This document shows positions 25,962 through 33,636 of a stretch of 64,000 nucleotides of DNA, piece after piece. Positions within the stretch are counted from its first letter, which is position 1, and each line of letters starts with the position of its first letter. The translations under genes were made by a program, and so were the position numbers. Below the pieces are notes generated by a model. That model saw only the letters and a program-made list of their open reading frames with translations, made no database searches and was not told the DNA's origin. Origin of the DNA: Flavobacterium cauense R2A-7 (GTDB lineage: Bacteria; Bacteroidota; Bacteroidia; Flavobacteriales; Flavobacteriaceae); NCBI RefSeq assembly GCF_000498475.1, contig NZ_AVBI01000012.1:62001-126000 (forward strand), in the 5' to 3' direction.

Positions 25962-26806
25962 CAGTTTACAGGATTTAACAAGGATTTATCGTTTATTTCG
26001 ATGGCTTCAATTTTAGAAAACAAACCGGAATTCGCTTCCCAATTTGACACCATTTGTATGTTTTGTTTTAATTGTGCTGCGGTTTCAACTCCCATGACAA
26101 CTTTATCAATATTCGGATTTGAAATCACGTAATTCAGCGCAACATCACCAACCCCAACTTTATTTTCAGTACAAATCGTTTGCAATTCCGTTAAAGCAGC
26201 GGTTAATGGTTTTAGTTTTTCCGGTAATTGCTTCGGATTCATGAAATACAATCCCTGAAGAAAAACGGAACGCACGTGAATTTCGGTGCCCAATAGCTTT
26301 AATTCGGCCAGTTTGTTTTCGAATTTTCGATCCAGAATACTGTAAGGCAACTGCACTAAATCGGGAACGATATTTAAAGCCAATAGCTTTTCCAATTGTT
26401 CAGGATGGTATAAGGAAAATCCGATTTTTTCGATTTTACCTTCTGCTTTCGCCTTCTGCAAGGTTTCCCACAATTGAGGATTTTCAATAAGAATATCGGC
26501 GTTATGTGCCAAATAACCGTAAACCGAAGTCGTTTTTAATCGGATCAACGATTGCTCAAGCGTATTTTCGAGTTCATTCTGTGAAGCAACAGCGGGAAAT
26601 TTGGTAATAATCTGAAAACGGTCGGAGGCAAATAATCCCAATCGTTCTTCTGCATTGCCATAAGCCAGCGCGGTGTCCAATTGATTGATTCCCGCTTCTG
26701 CTGCAACTGAAAAAATAGTCTGCAATGCTTCATCAGAAGGGACACCATGCGTATTTGAAATACCATAGTTAATACCAAATTGAACCGTTCCGAGTGTTAT
26801 TTTCAA
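25958..26806 (-). CDS. Aldo/keto reductase in the pse operon
   Basis: A 282-residue NAD(P)H-dependent oxidoreductase of the AKR TIM-barrel family. ITLGTVQFGINYGISN at the start, INQLDTALAYGNAEERLG near 41-57 (catalytic D and Y), KLLALNIVPDLVQLPYSILDR in the middle, and VALNYVISNPNIDKVVMGVETAAQLKQNI near 225-255 (cofactor-binding S-N...V-G-V) match the family. It lies three bases downstream of pseC and overlaps the fusion gene. Similar reductases accompany nonulosonate clusters in other bacteria, but I cannot say which ketone it reduces; a modified pseudaminate or acetamidino derivative is an inference. Confidence 0.88.
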   Translation of the reverse strand: MKITLGTVQFGINYGISNTHGVPSDEALQTIFSVAAEAGINQLDTALAYGNAEERLGLFASDRFQIITKFPAVASQNELENTLEQSLIRLKTTSVYGYLAHNADILIENPQLWETLQKAKAEGKIEKIGFSLYHPEQLEKLLALNIVPDLVQLPYSILDRKFENKLAELKLLGTEIHVRSVFLQGLYFMNPKQLPEKLKPLTAALTELQTICTENKVGVGDVALNYVISNPNIDKVVMGVETAAQLKQNIQMVSNWEANSGLFSKIEAIEINDKSLLNPVNW

Positions 26807-26808
26807 AA

Positions 26809-27999
26809 TTACTTCTTAAAATAAGTGGCTATTGCATCAATTACGAAAGATTGCTCTTCGTCTGTTAACGTAGGATACATCGGTAAGCTGATACAATGTT
26901 TATAATATTGTTCCGCTAAAGGCATGTCGTTTTCTTTCCAACCCAAATCTCTGTAATACGGCATCAGATGACACGGAATATAATGGATCTGAGCAAATAT
27001 TTTATGTTCTCTCAGATAGTTGTATAATCCAACGCGGTCTTCGACTTCAATAACATATAAGTGATACGCGTGACCATCAATGTTACCGGATTGTCCGTTG
27101 ATATATTCTTTTCCGGTGAAAGCGGTATTGTATTTTGAAGCAATGGCTTTACGTCTTTCGATTCCTTGATTGGCACGGGATAACTGACTAATTCCCAAAG
27201 CCGCCTGAAAATCGGTAAAACGATAATTGTATCCTAAGGTTTGCATTTCCATGTACCAACCCGGATAAGAATCACCTTCCTTAACAGATTGTCCTACAGC
27301 AAATTCAACCGAATTTTTGAAAATTGCAGTATCTCTTGTAATTCCGTGCGTACGTAATTCCAACAGTTTTTTATACAATTTCTCATCGTTTGTGGTAATC
27401 ATTCCGCCTTCTCCTGTCGCGATGTGTTTCACCGGATGAAAAGAGAAAATTGCTAAATCGGCATACTTCCCGTTTCCGCAATTTTGTTTTTGTCCTTTGC
27501 TGTCGGTGAAATAACCACCGGGCGCATGACAGGCATCTTCGATAATCCATAATCCGTATTCATCGGCCAGTTTTCTAAAGGCTTCCAGATTCACGGCACG
27601 TCCTGCGAAATCTACGGGAACAATTCCTTTATACGTTCCTTTTGGAGACACTTTTAAAAGCTGCTCTACTTTTTCGACATCCAACAGATACGTATCCGGA
27701 TCGATGTCTGAAAAAACAACCTCACCTCCGCAATAACGAACGCAATTCGCCGATGCTGCAAAAGTAATCGGTGTCGTAATGACTTTATCGCCGTTTCCGA
27801 CTCCTAAAGCCAAAGCCGATAAATGCAAAGCAGCTGTTCCATTGGAAACCGCTACCGCATAGTTACATCCTATATAATTGGCAAATGCTTGCTCAAATTC
27901 TAAAATCGTAGGTCCCTGTGTAAGAAAATCACCTTTTAGTGCTTTTGCTACCGCCTGAATATCTTCTTCCGTGATGTTTTGCTTTCCGTATGGTATCAT
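26809..27999 (-). CDS. pseC: UDP-4-amino-4,6-dideoxy-L-AltNAc transaminase (PseC)
   Basis: A 396-residue PLP enzyme of the DegT/DnrJ/EryC1/StrS family that aminates the 4-keto sugar made by PseB. MIPYGKQNITEEDIQAV at the start, VSNGTAALHLSALALG (about 56-71), WIIEDACHAPGG (about 152-163) and AIFSFHPVKHIATGEGGM (about 185-202) with the PLP-binding Lys in HPVKH are the PseC signature. Length and motif spacing match characterised PseC. It starts two bases after the pseB stop, so the two form a coupled pair that commits UDP-GlcNAc to the pseudaminic acid pathway. Confidence 0.93.
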   Translation of the reverse strand: MIPYGKQNITEEDIQAVAKALKGDFLTQGPTILEFEQAFANYIGCNYAVAVSNGTAALHLSALALGVGNGDKVITTPITFAASANCVRYCGGEVVFSDIDPDTYLLDVEKVEQLLKVSPKGTYKGIVPVDFAGRAVNLEAFRKLADEYGLWIIEDACHAPGGYFTDSKGQKQNCGNGKYADLAIFSFHPVKHIATGEGGMITTNDEKLYKKLLELRTHGITRDTAIFKNSVEFAVGQSVKEGDSYPGWYMEMQTLGYNYRFTDFQAALGISQLSRANQGIERRKAIASKYNTAFTGKEYINGQSGNIDGHAYHLYVIEVEDRVGLYNYLREHKIFAQIHYIPCHLMPYYRDLGWKENDMPLAEQYYKHCISLPMYPTLTDEEQSFVIDAIATYFKK

Positions 28000-28001
28000 T
28001 C

Positions 28002-29015
28002 TTATTTTGCTTCAAAATCAGGATAAAGGTGTTCTTTTATTTGCTCACGCATGCTTTCTACAGTTTCCCACTCGGTATTTTCTCCCGAAGTATAACTGAA
28101 TCCCTGCGGAACCAATTTTGCATTAAAAGCGTGTTTATAATCTTCCAGATTCCAATTAGTAACCTGTGGTAGAATCACATAATATTTTCCTAAATCATAA
28201 GTAGTAAAAGAATCCGACGATGTAATCATTTCTTCGTGAACTTTCTCACCCGGACGAATCCCGATTACACGGTGTTCACAATTGGGCGCAATCGCCTGAG
28301 CCACGTCTAAAATTCGGTACGATGGAATTTTCGGAACAAACAATTCACCTCCCCAAGCAGTATCCAACGCGTGTAACACCATATCAACACCACCTTGAAG
28401 CGAAATATTGAAACGGGTCATGTTCACATCGGTAATAGGTAAAACGCCTTCTTCTCTTTTCTTCATAAAAAACGGAATTACCGAACCGTTAGATCCCATC
28501 ACATTTCCGTAACGCACTACCGAAAATTTAATATCCTGTTTACCTTTGATGTTGTTGGCTGCAATAAACAATTTATCGGAAGTCAGTTTCGTTGCGCCAT
28601 ATAAATTAATTGGAGCACAAGCTTTATCGGTTGACAAGGCCACCACTTTGGTCACATTACTAGACAAACAGGCTTTAATCACATTTTCAGCACCACCTAT
28701 ATTAGTTTTCACACATTCATCCGGGTTGTATTCCGCAATATGAACATGTTTCATGGCGGCCGCATGAATAACATAATCAATATCATTAAATGCTCTTTTC
28801 AAACGTTCCAAATCTCGCACATCACCAATAAAATAGCGTATAGCAGGATATTGGGACTCCGGAAATTCCTGAGCCATCTGAAACTGTTTCTGTTCATCAC
28901 GGGAGTAGATCACAAGGCGTTTAACGTTTGGCCATTTCTCTAAAATTGTCTTGGTCAATTCCTTACCTAAAGACCCTGTTCCTCCTGTAATTAATATGGA
29001 TTTATTATTCAGCAT
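28002..29015 (-). CDS. pseB: UDP-GlcNAc 4,6-dehydratase (inverting), PseB
   Basis: A 337-residue short-chain dehydrogenase/reductase of the PseB/FlaA1 type, first step of pseudaminic acid synthesis (dehydration and C5 inversion). SILITGGTGSLGKELTKTI (residues 5-23) is the NAD(P) motif. MKHVHIAEYNPDECVKTNI (about 88-106) is the PseB hallmark in which Lys replaces the usual catalytic residue. ALSTDKACAPINLYGATKL (about 124-142) supplies the Y-x-x-x-K pair. RYGNVMGSNGSVIPFF near 167 is also typical. It is the first gene of the operon, with a TATATTTG promoter box upstream. Confidence 0.95.
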   Translation of the reverse strand: MLNNKSILITGGTGSLGKELTKTILEKWPNVKRLVIYSRDEQKQFQMAQEFPESQYPAIRYFIGDVRDLERLKRAFNDIDYVIHAAAMKHVHIAEYNPDECVKTNIGGAENVIKACLSSNVTKVVALSTDKACAPINLYGATKLTSDKLFIAANNIKGKQDIKFSVVRYGNVMGSNGSVIPFFMKKREEGVLPITDVNMTRFNISLQGGVDMVLHALDTAWGGELFVPKIPSYRILDVAQAIAPNCEHRVIGIRPGEKVHEEMITSSDSFTTYDLGKYYVILPQVTNWNLEDYKHAFNAKLVPQGFSYTSGENTEWETVESMREQIKEHLYPDFEAK

Positions 29016-29034
29016 TTTTATGATTTTTAGCTTA

Positions 29035-29042
29035 CAAATATA
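29035..29042 (-). promoter_or_regulatory. -7 promoter box of the pse operon
   Basis: The minus strand reads TATATTTG, a perfect TAnnTTTG box ending 19 bases before the pseB start codon. Confidence 0.55.
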
Positions 29043-29135
29043 TGAATTAAAGATTTAGTTTAGAAGTCATTCTTCACAACGAATTATTCCTTGTATTTTT
29101 AGTCATTTTTAGAAAGGTAAGCCCCAAATGTTAAT

Positions 29136-29143
29136 TATATTTG
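29136..29143 (+). promoter_or_regulatory. -7 promoter box of tsaC/sua5
   Basis: TATATTTG followed by C ends 18 bases before ATG 29162. Its TTG could be misread as a start codon of a longer protein, which is why the shorter start is used. Confidence 0.6.
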
Positions 29144-29161
29144 CAGTTAAATTATGTGATT

Positions 29162-29728
29162 ATGGACATCAATACCGAAGTACACAACGCCTACGAAGTC
29201 ATCAAAAACGGCGGCATCATTCTTTACCCTACCGACACCGTTTGGGGCATTGGCTGTGATGCAACCAATCCAGAAGCCATAAAAAAAATTTACGCTCTGA
29301 AGCAACGCGAAGAAAGTAAAAGCATGATTGTTTTGATGAATGGCGAAAAAATGATGTATACCGTTTTTAAAGACATTCCCGAAGTAGCTTGGCAAATTCT
29401 GGATTTATCTGAAAAACCAACCACTTTAATTCTTGACAATCCCAGAAATGTGGCTCCGAATATTATCGCAGAAGACAAAACTTTAGGCGTACGAATCGTA
29501 AAAGAACCGTTTTGTTTCAAGTTGATGGAACGCATGAAAAAACCATTGGTTTCCACTTCGGCAAATATTTCCGGGATGTTTACACCAAAATCTTTCAAAG
29601 AAATCAGTCCCGAAATTTTAAAAGGTGTGGACTATGTGGTAAATTTGCACCACGATAAAATTTGCGACAAACCTTCGACCATCATTAAATTAACAAGTGA
29701 CAGTCAGGTTAAAGTGATTCGTAAATAA
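29162..29728 (+). CDS. L-threonylcarbamoyladenylate synthase (Sua5/YciO/TsaC family)
   Basis: A 188-residue cytosolic protein from MDINTEVHNAYEVIKNGG. It makes threonylcarbamoyl-AMP for the t6A37 modification of ANN-decoding tRNAs, or is a close YciO-type relative. GGIILYPTDTVWGIGCDA (about 18-35) is the family signature. KKIYALKQREESKSMIVLM (about 42-60) supplies the K-R-x-x-x-K-P-like substrate site. VRIVKEPFCFKLMER and PLVSTSANISG (about 128-138, S-T-S-A-N) are also intact. The length fits the short TsaC form without the Sua5 C-terminal domain. A REP-like element lies directly downstream. Confidence 0.92.
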   Translation: MDINTEVHNAYEVIKNGGIILYPTDTVWGIGCDATNPEAIKKIYALKQREESKSMIVLMNGEKMMYTVFKDIPEVAWQILDLSEKPTTLILDNPRNVAPNIIAEDKTLGVRIVKEPFCFKLMERMKKPLVSTSANISGMFTPKSFKEISPEILKGVDYVVNLHHDKICDKPSTIIKLTSDSQVKVIRK

Positions 29729-29736
29729 TACTACTT

Positions 29737-29809
29737 GTCATTCTGAGCCTGTCGAAGAATCTCATAATTTGAACTATAAAATGAGATTTCTCCTTACGTT
29801 GGAATGACA
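29737..29809. repeat. REP-like dispersed inverted repeat (GTCATT...AATGACA)
   Basis: The left arm GTCATTCTGAGCCTGTCGAA is followed by GAATCTCAT. The right arm ATGAGATTTCTCC ends in GGAATGACA. The inner ATGAGATT / AATCTCAT pair is a perfect inverted repeat. It is the same family as 9083-9157. Confidence 0.7.
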
Positions 29810-29825
29810 AAACTGAACCTTTGAA

Positions 29826-31247
29826 ATGAATTACAAAGACGCATTACAAGATAAAATATTTAAAATAATCGCTCAGGCAGCCAACGAACTTAACGTGGAA
29901 AGCTACGTTATCGGTGGATTTGTCCGTGATTTGATTTTAAAACGCGATCATAAAAAAGACATTGATATTGTAGCCGTTGGCAGCGGTATCGAACTGGCGT
30001 TAAAAGTATCCGAACTCATTCCGAGCAAACCAAAAGTTCAGGTTTTTAAAAACTACGGAACGGCGATGTTGCGCTATAACGATATGGATATTGAATTCGT
30101 TGGAGCGAGAAAAGAAAGCTACAACCACGACAGCCGTAATCCGATTGTGGAAGACGGAACACTGGAAGACGATCAAAACCGTCGTGATTTCACCATTAAT
30201 GCGTTGGCTCTTTCGCTGAATGAAAGTACGTTTGGCGAACTTGTAGATCCTTTCAACGGCTTGGCCGATATGGAAAACAAAACCATCAAAACGCCTTTAA
30301 ATCCGGATATTACTTATTCTGATGATCCGTTGCGCATGATGCGCGCCATTCGTTTTGCTTCCCAGTTGAATTTTGAAATCGAAGCCGAATCGTTAGCTTC
30401 CATCACCAAAAACAAAGACCGAATCGGCATTATTTCAGGAGAACGCATTGTTGATGAACTGAATAAAATTCTGATGTCGGATGTTCCTTCCGTTGGATTT
30501 TTACTGTTATACCAAACCGGATTGTTGGACATTATTCTTCCGGAACTTACCGCTTTAAATCAGGTAGAAGAGATTGAAGGGCATACGCATAAAAACAATT
30601 TTTACCATACGTTAGAAGTGGTGGATAATATTTGTCCGAATACCGATGATGTATGGTTACGCTGGTCGGCTTTATTACACGACATCGGGAAAGCGCCCAC
30701 AAAAAAATACAACAAAAAACAAGGCTGGACGTTTCACGGGCATGAGTTTTTAGGCGGAAAAATGGCAAAGAAAATTTTCGAACGTTTGCATATGCCACTA
30801 AACCAAAAACTGAAATTCGTTCAGAAAATGGTCATGATGAGTTCGCGACCAATTGTACTGGCTCAGGACATTGTAACCGATTCTGCCGTAAGACGTTTGG
30901 TGTTTGATGCCGGTGAAGATGTGGAAAGTTTAATGACCTTATGTGAAGCCGACATCACGACCAAAAATCCGAAGAAATTCCAGAAATACCATCACAATTT
31001 CAAGATTGTGCGCGAGAAAATTGTGGAAGTGGAAGAACGCGACAAAGTTCGTGTGTTCCAACCGCCTATTTCCGGAGAAGAAATCATGGAATTATTCGAC
31101 TTGAAACCATCAAGAGAAATTGGTGTTTTGAAAGAAGCAGTGAAAGAAGCGATTCTGGAAGGCGAAATTCCGAATGAATATCAGGCCGCTTATGATTTCG
31201 TATTAATGAAAGCCGAAAAAATGGGTCTTAAGAAAGTAGCAAAGTAG
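29826..31247 (+). CDS. cca: CCA tRNA nucleotidyltransferase with HD domain
   Basis: A 473-residue class II nucleotidyltransferase that adds or repairs the 3'-CCA of tRNAs. SYVIGGFVRDLILKRDHKKD (about 26-45) holds the GGxVRD motif, and DIDIVAVGSG just after it holds the catalytic DxD. EDDQNRRDFTINALALSL (about 117-134) is the RRDFxxNA motif. PLRMMRAIRFASQL (about 168-181) matches motif D. An HD domain follows (WSALLHDIGKAPTKKY near 280, HGHEFLGG near 300). The last codons and the stop lie inside the first units of an octamer array, so the C-terminal KVAK is encoded by repeat sequence. Confidence 0.93.
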   Translation: MNYKDALQDKIFKIIAQAANELNVESYVIGGFVRDLILKRDHKKDIDIVAVGSGIELALKVSELIPSKPKVQVFKNYGTAMLRYNDMDIEFVGARKESYNHDSRNPIVEDGTLEDDQNRRDFTINALALSLNESTFGELVDPFNGLADMENKTIKTPLNPDITYSDDPLRMMRAIRFASQLNFEIEAESLASITKNKDRIGIISGERIVDELNKILMSDVPSVGFLLLYQTGLLDIILPELTALNQVEEIEGHTHKNNFYHTLEVVDNICPNTDDVWLRWSALLHDIGKAPTKKYNKKQGWTFHGHEFLGGKMAKKIFERLHMPLNQKLKFVQKMVMMSSRPIVLAQDIVTDSAVRRLVFDAGEDVESLMTLCEADITTKNPKKFQKYHHNFKIVREKIVEVEERDKVRVFQPPISGEEIMELFDLKPSREIGVLKEAVKEAILEGEIPNEYQAAYDFVLMKAEKMGLKKVAK

Positions 31248-31282
31248 CAAAGTTACAAAGTGGGAAAGTTATAGAGTGATAG
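31235..31282 (+). repeat. Left octamer array of module 1, six units
   Basis: Units are AGTAGCAA (twice), AGTTACAA, AGTGGGAA, AGTTATAG and AGTGATAG, in exact 8-bp register with AGT at every unit start. Confidence 0.85.
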
Positions 31283-31301
31283 ATTTAGATAATTTAAAAA
31301 A

Positions 31302-31661
31302 ATGAAAACATTCAGAGATTTGTTGATTTGGCAAAAGGCAATGGCTTTAGTAACTCATACTTATTCTGTTACAACAAATTTCCCAAAAGAGGAACAATTT
31401 GGTTTAACTTCTCAAATCAGAAGATGTTCCGTGTCTATTCCAAGTAATGTTGCTGAAGGATTTGGAAGAGGAACCAATAAAGATTATTATCGCTTTTTAA
31501 CCATATCGATAGGTTCATTATTTGAATTTCAAACGCAAATTGAAATTGCTTATAATTTAAAATACATTTCGGAAACAGAATTCAATACAATATTCGAAAA
31601 CAGTCGAGCATTAGAAAGAATGCTTAGTTCATTCATGAATAAGATAAAAGTAACTTTGTAA
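31302..31661 (+). CDS. Four-helix-bundle protein of the S23 / 23S rRNA IVP family
   Basis: A 119-residue, all-helical small protein. FRDLLIWQKAMALVTHTY at the start, FPKEEQFGLTSQIRRCSVSI (about 28-47), PSNVAEGFGRGTNKDY (about 48-63) and RFLTISIGSLFEFQTQIEIA (about 65-84) are the diagnostic PF05635-type motifs. Family members are encoded in intervening sequences of 23S rRNA in some bacteria. A homologue (Avd) assists the reverse transcriptase of diversity-generating retroelements. No rRNA or reverse transcriptase is nearby. It is about two-thirds identical to the protein at 45492-45851, of exactly the same length. Its last codons and stop are repeat sequence. Confidence 0.9.
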   Translation: MKTFRDLLIWQKAMALVTHTYSVTTNFPKEEQFGLTSQIRRCSVSIPSNVAEGFGRGTNKDYYRFLTISIGSLFEFQTQIEIAYNLKYISETEFNTIFENSRALERMLSSFMNKIKVTL

Positions 31662-31727
31662 CTTAGAAACTAAGCTACTTTGAAACTTTGTAACTCAGCA
31701 ACTTTGTAACTCAGCAACTCTGAAACT
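31648..31727 (-). repeat. Right octamer array of module 1, ten units
   Basis: Ten 8-bp units all end in ACT: TTGTAACT three times, CAGCAACT twice, plus TAGAAACT, AAGCTACT, TTGAAACT, CTGAAACT and AAGTAACT. The orientation is inverted relative to the left array. The array ends nine bases before the ctaA start codon. Confidence 0.9.
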
Positions 31728-31736
31728 CTAAAAAAA

Positions 31737-32759
31737 ATGAAAAAAGAAGACAAATCCGTAATTATCTGGTTGTTATCCGGTTGTGCATTATTATTCATCA
31801 TGGTGATGGTTGGCGGGATTACCCGATTAACCAACTCCGGTTTATCGATGACCGATTGGCATTTAATTACCGATACATTTCCGCCGCTAACGGAAGAAAA
31901 ATGGGAGCATGCTTTTGAAGAATACAAGAAGTTTCCGGAGTATCAGCAAATCAATATTCATAACGATTTCGGTTTAAGCGATTATAAATTCATTTATTTC
32001 TGGGAATGGTTCCACCGTTTCATCGGACGTATCATCGGAATGGTTTTCATAATTCCGTTCGTGTATTTCTTAATCAAAAAACGTTTATCATCGGAAACCA
32101 TCAAAAAATGCATTGTACTTTTGGGAATGGGTGCCTTTCAGGGATTCCTGGGTTGGTTCATGGTAAAAAGTGGTTTGATTGACAATCCGGACGTGAGTCA
32201 TTTCCGTTTGTCGTTGCACTTAACGTTTGCCTTCATCACTTTCGCCTACACACTTTGGGTGGCACTGGATTTAATTTACCCGAACAAAATTGAAGTTATA
32301 AAACCTTTACGCACCATTGCCCGAATTGCTTTGGTTGTACTTATCATACAAATTATTTACGGCGGATTTGTGGCCGGTTTGAACGCCGGTTTGGTTCACA
32401 ACCATTGGCCGTTAATGAGTGACGGTCAGTTTTTCCACGAAAGCATTGCCTTGGAAAAAGATTCGTGGTTATTACGTCTTACGGAAGGAAAAAGCGGCGT
32501 GCAGTTCGTACACCGAACGATGGCCTATGTAGTGGTTGGTTTGATGTTGTATTTGTATTTCCGCAGTAAAAAATATGTACTGAACACCACTCAGAAAAAA
32601 GGATTAACAACCTTGGTTGCGATTGTTTTCGTTCAGTTTGCATTGGGCGTTTTCACGCTGTTATTCCATGTTCCGCTTTGGTTGGGACTGGCGCATCAGT
32701 TGGTGGCTTTTGTGTTGTTATCAACGATGGTGTTTACCTTACATCGCCTTAGTAAATAA
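31737..32759 (+). CDS. ctaA: Heme A synthase (COX15/CtaA)
   Basis: A 340-residue inner-membrane enzyme that converts heme O to heme A for cytochrome oxidase. Eight hydrophobic segments are visible. The conserved heme-ligand histidine regions are present: WEWFHRFIGRIIG (about 83-95), SHFRLSLHLTFAF (about 155-167), VHNHWPLMSDGQFF (about 220-233), QFVHRTMAYVVVG (about 258-270) and LGLAHQLVAFVLL (about 317-329). GGITRLTNSGLSM near residue 22 is the family N-terminal signature, and the length matches COX15-type enzymes. The S23 module is inserted directly upstream. It ends at a long-stem terminator. Confidence 0.95.
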   Translation: MKKEDKSVIIWLLSGCALLFIMVMVGGITRLTNSGLSMTDWHLITDTFPPLTEEKWEHAFEEYKKFPEYQQINIHNDFGLSDYKFIYFWEWFHRFIGRIIGMVFIIPFVYFLIKKRLSSETIKKCIVLLGMGAFQGFLGWFMVKSGLIDNPDVSHFRLSLHLTFAFITFAYTLWVALDLIYPNKIEVIKPLRTIARIALVVLIIQIIYGGFVAGLNAGLVHNHWPLMSDGQFFHESIALEKDSWLLRLTEGKSGVQFVHRTMAYVVVGLMLYLYFRSKKYVLNTTQKKGLTTLVAIVFVQFALGVFTLLFHVPLWLGLAHQLVAFVLLSTMVFTLHRLSK

Positions 32760-32774
32760 AACTTTATATAAATT

Positions 32775-32826
32775 AGTGCTCAAAAGACAATCGGATTTTT
32801 ACCGTCTTTTGAGCACTATTTTTTTA
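32775..32826. terminator. Bidirectional long-stem terminator between ctaA and LytTR gene
   Basis: A perfect 14-bp stem (AGTGCTCAAAAGAC with GTCTTTTGAGCACT) and 15-nt loop are followed by a T tract that runs into the stop of the convergent response-regulator gene. Confidence 0.85.
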
Positions 32827-33576
32827 CCCCAACCATTCTTTAAAATCGTTAACACGTTCCCTTGCTACGATAACTTCATCGTCATTATAGGTCGGTAAAA
32901 TGACTTTCAATCGGGAATTACTGTACAGTTGGATTTCCTTAATTGCCTTTGTGGCCACAATGAATTTCCGGCTGACGCGATAAAAATCTTTCGGATCCAA
33001 TTCGGTTTCAAGCAGTTCTAAAGTACCGTCTAATAAATAATCGCGATTGTCGAGCGTATGCAGATAGGTACCTTTATTTTCACTGTAAAAACATTCCACC
33101 TCATCGACATTAATCAGTTTTAACTGTTGTCCGATTTTTACGGTGAAGCGTTTTTTGTAATTCTTATCAATTGGATTGACCAGCATTTTCTTAATCATTT
33201 CGAAATCCAACGACAGGTTTTGCGGTTGGTTTCGTTCTTTGAATTTGTTGACAGCAACTTCCAAATCGTCTTCATCAATTGGTTTCAGAAGATAATCAAT
33301 ACTGTTAAGTTTGAAAGCACGCAGCGCATATTCGTCGTACGCTGTGGTAAAAATAACGGCGCTTTTGATGTCTATTTTTTCAAAAATTTCAAACGACAAT
33401 CCGTCCGACAATTGTATATCGAGAAAAATCAAATCAGGATGCGGATTGTTCTGAAACCAATCCAATGATTCTTCTACCGAATGCAACATGGTATTGATGT
33501 TCAGTCCTAATTTTTCGACTTTCCGTTGCAATAAACGTGCAGCGGGTTTTTCGTCTTCTATAATAATGATGTTCAT
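32824..33576 (-). CDS. LytTR-family response regulator
   Basis: A 250-residue two-component regulator. The receiver domain occupies about residues 1-120: IIIIEDEKPAARLL (acidic pair), LIFLDIQLSDG (phospho-acceptor Asp53), TTAYDEYALRAF (Thr/Tyr switch) and YLLKPIDEDDL (Lys). The LytTR DNA-binding domain is at about 145-248 (RFTVKIGQQLKLINVDEV, FYRVSRKFIVATKAIKEIQ). LytTR proteins bind two 9-10 bp direct repeats spaced about 21 bp apart, and such pairs occur upstream of the TPR and TonB-receptor genes (38333-38364, 40658-40689). The LytS-type kinase at 36215-37552 is the obvious partner, on the same strand. Confidence 0.93.
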   Translation of the reverse strand: MNIIIIEDEKPAARLLQRKVEKLGLNINTMLHSVEESLDWFQNNPHPDLIFLDIQLSDGLSFEIFEKIDIKSAVIFTTAYDEYALRAFKLNSIDYLLKPIDEDDLEVAVNKFKERNQPQNLSLDFEMIKKMLVNPIDKNYKKRFTVKIGQQLKLINVDEVECFYSENKGTYLHTLDNRDYLLDGTLELLETELDPKDFYRVSRKFIVATKAIKEIQLYSNSRLKVILPTYNDDEVIVARERVNDFKEWLG

Positions 33577-33586
33577 TTTCTTTGAA

Positions 33587-33626
33587 AGGTGCTAAGAAGC
33601 TTAGGTTCTGCGGTACTAAGTTCCAA
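33587..33626. repeat. Octamer array, five units
   Basis: Units AGGTGCTA, AGAAGCTT, AGGTTCTG, CGGTACTA and AGTTCCAA fill most of the gap between the LytTR gene start and the GT39 stop. Confidence 0.7.
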
Positions 33627-33636
33627 CTTTATTTTT

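Larger units (their letters stand above)
31235..31728. mobile_element. Candidate IVS-like module 1: S23 gene between inverted octamer arrays
   Basis: About 494 bp. The left array (31235-31282) has units AGTAGCAA and AGTTACAA; the right array (31648-31727) has TTGTAACT, the exact reverse complement of AGTTACAA, three times. The four-helix-bundle gene lies between. The left array carries the cca stop codon and the right array carries the stop of the S23 gene. The layout resembles intervening sequences of 23S rRNA, which also encode S23 proteins between inverted repeats, but here it sits between protein genes. Mobility is inferred from the second copy at 45419-45886. Confidence 0.5.

Noticed and set aside
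31302..31661. Diversity-generating retroelement (S23 resembles Avd)
   Set aside because: No reverse transcriptase, template repeat or variable repeat was found near either S23 gene.
31648..31727. Simple slippage microsatellite
   Set aside because: Units are degenerate in fixed positions yet in strict register, and the matching inverted array on the other side of the S23 gene is not explained by slippage alone.
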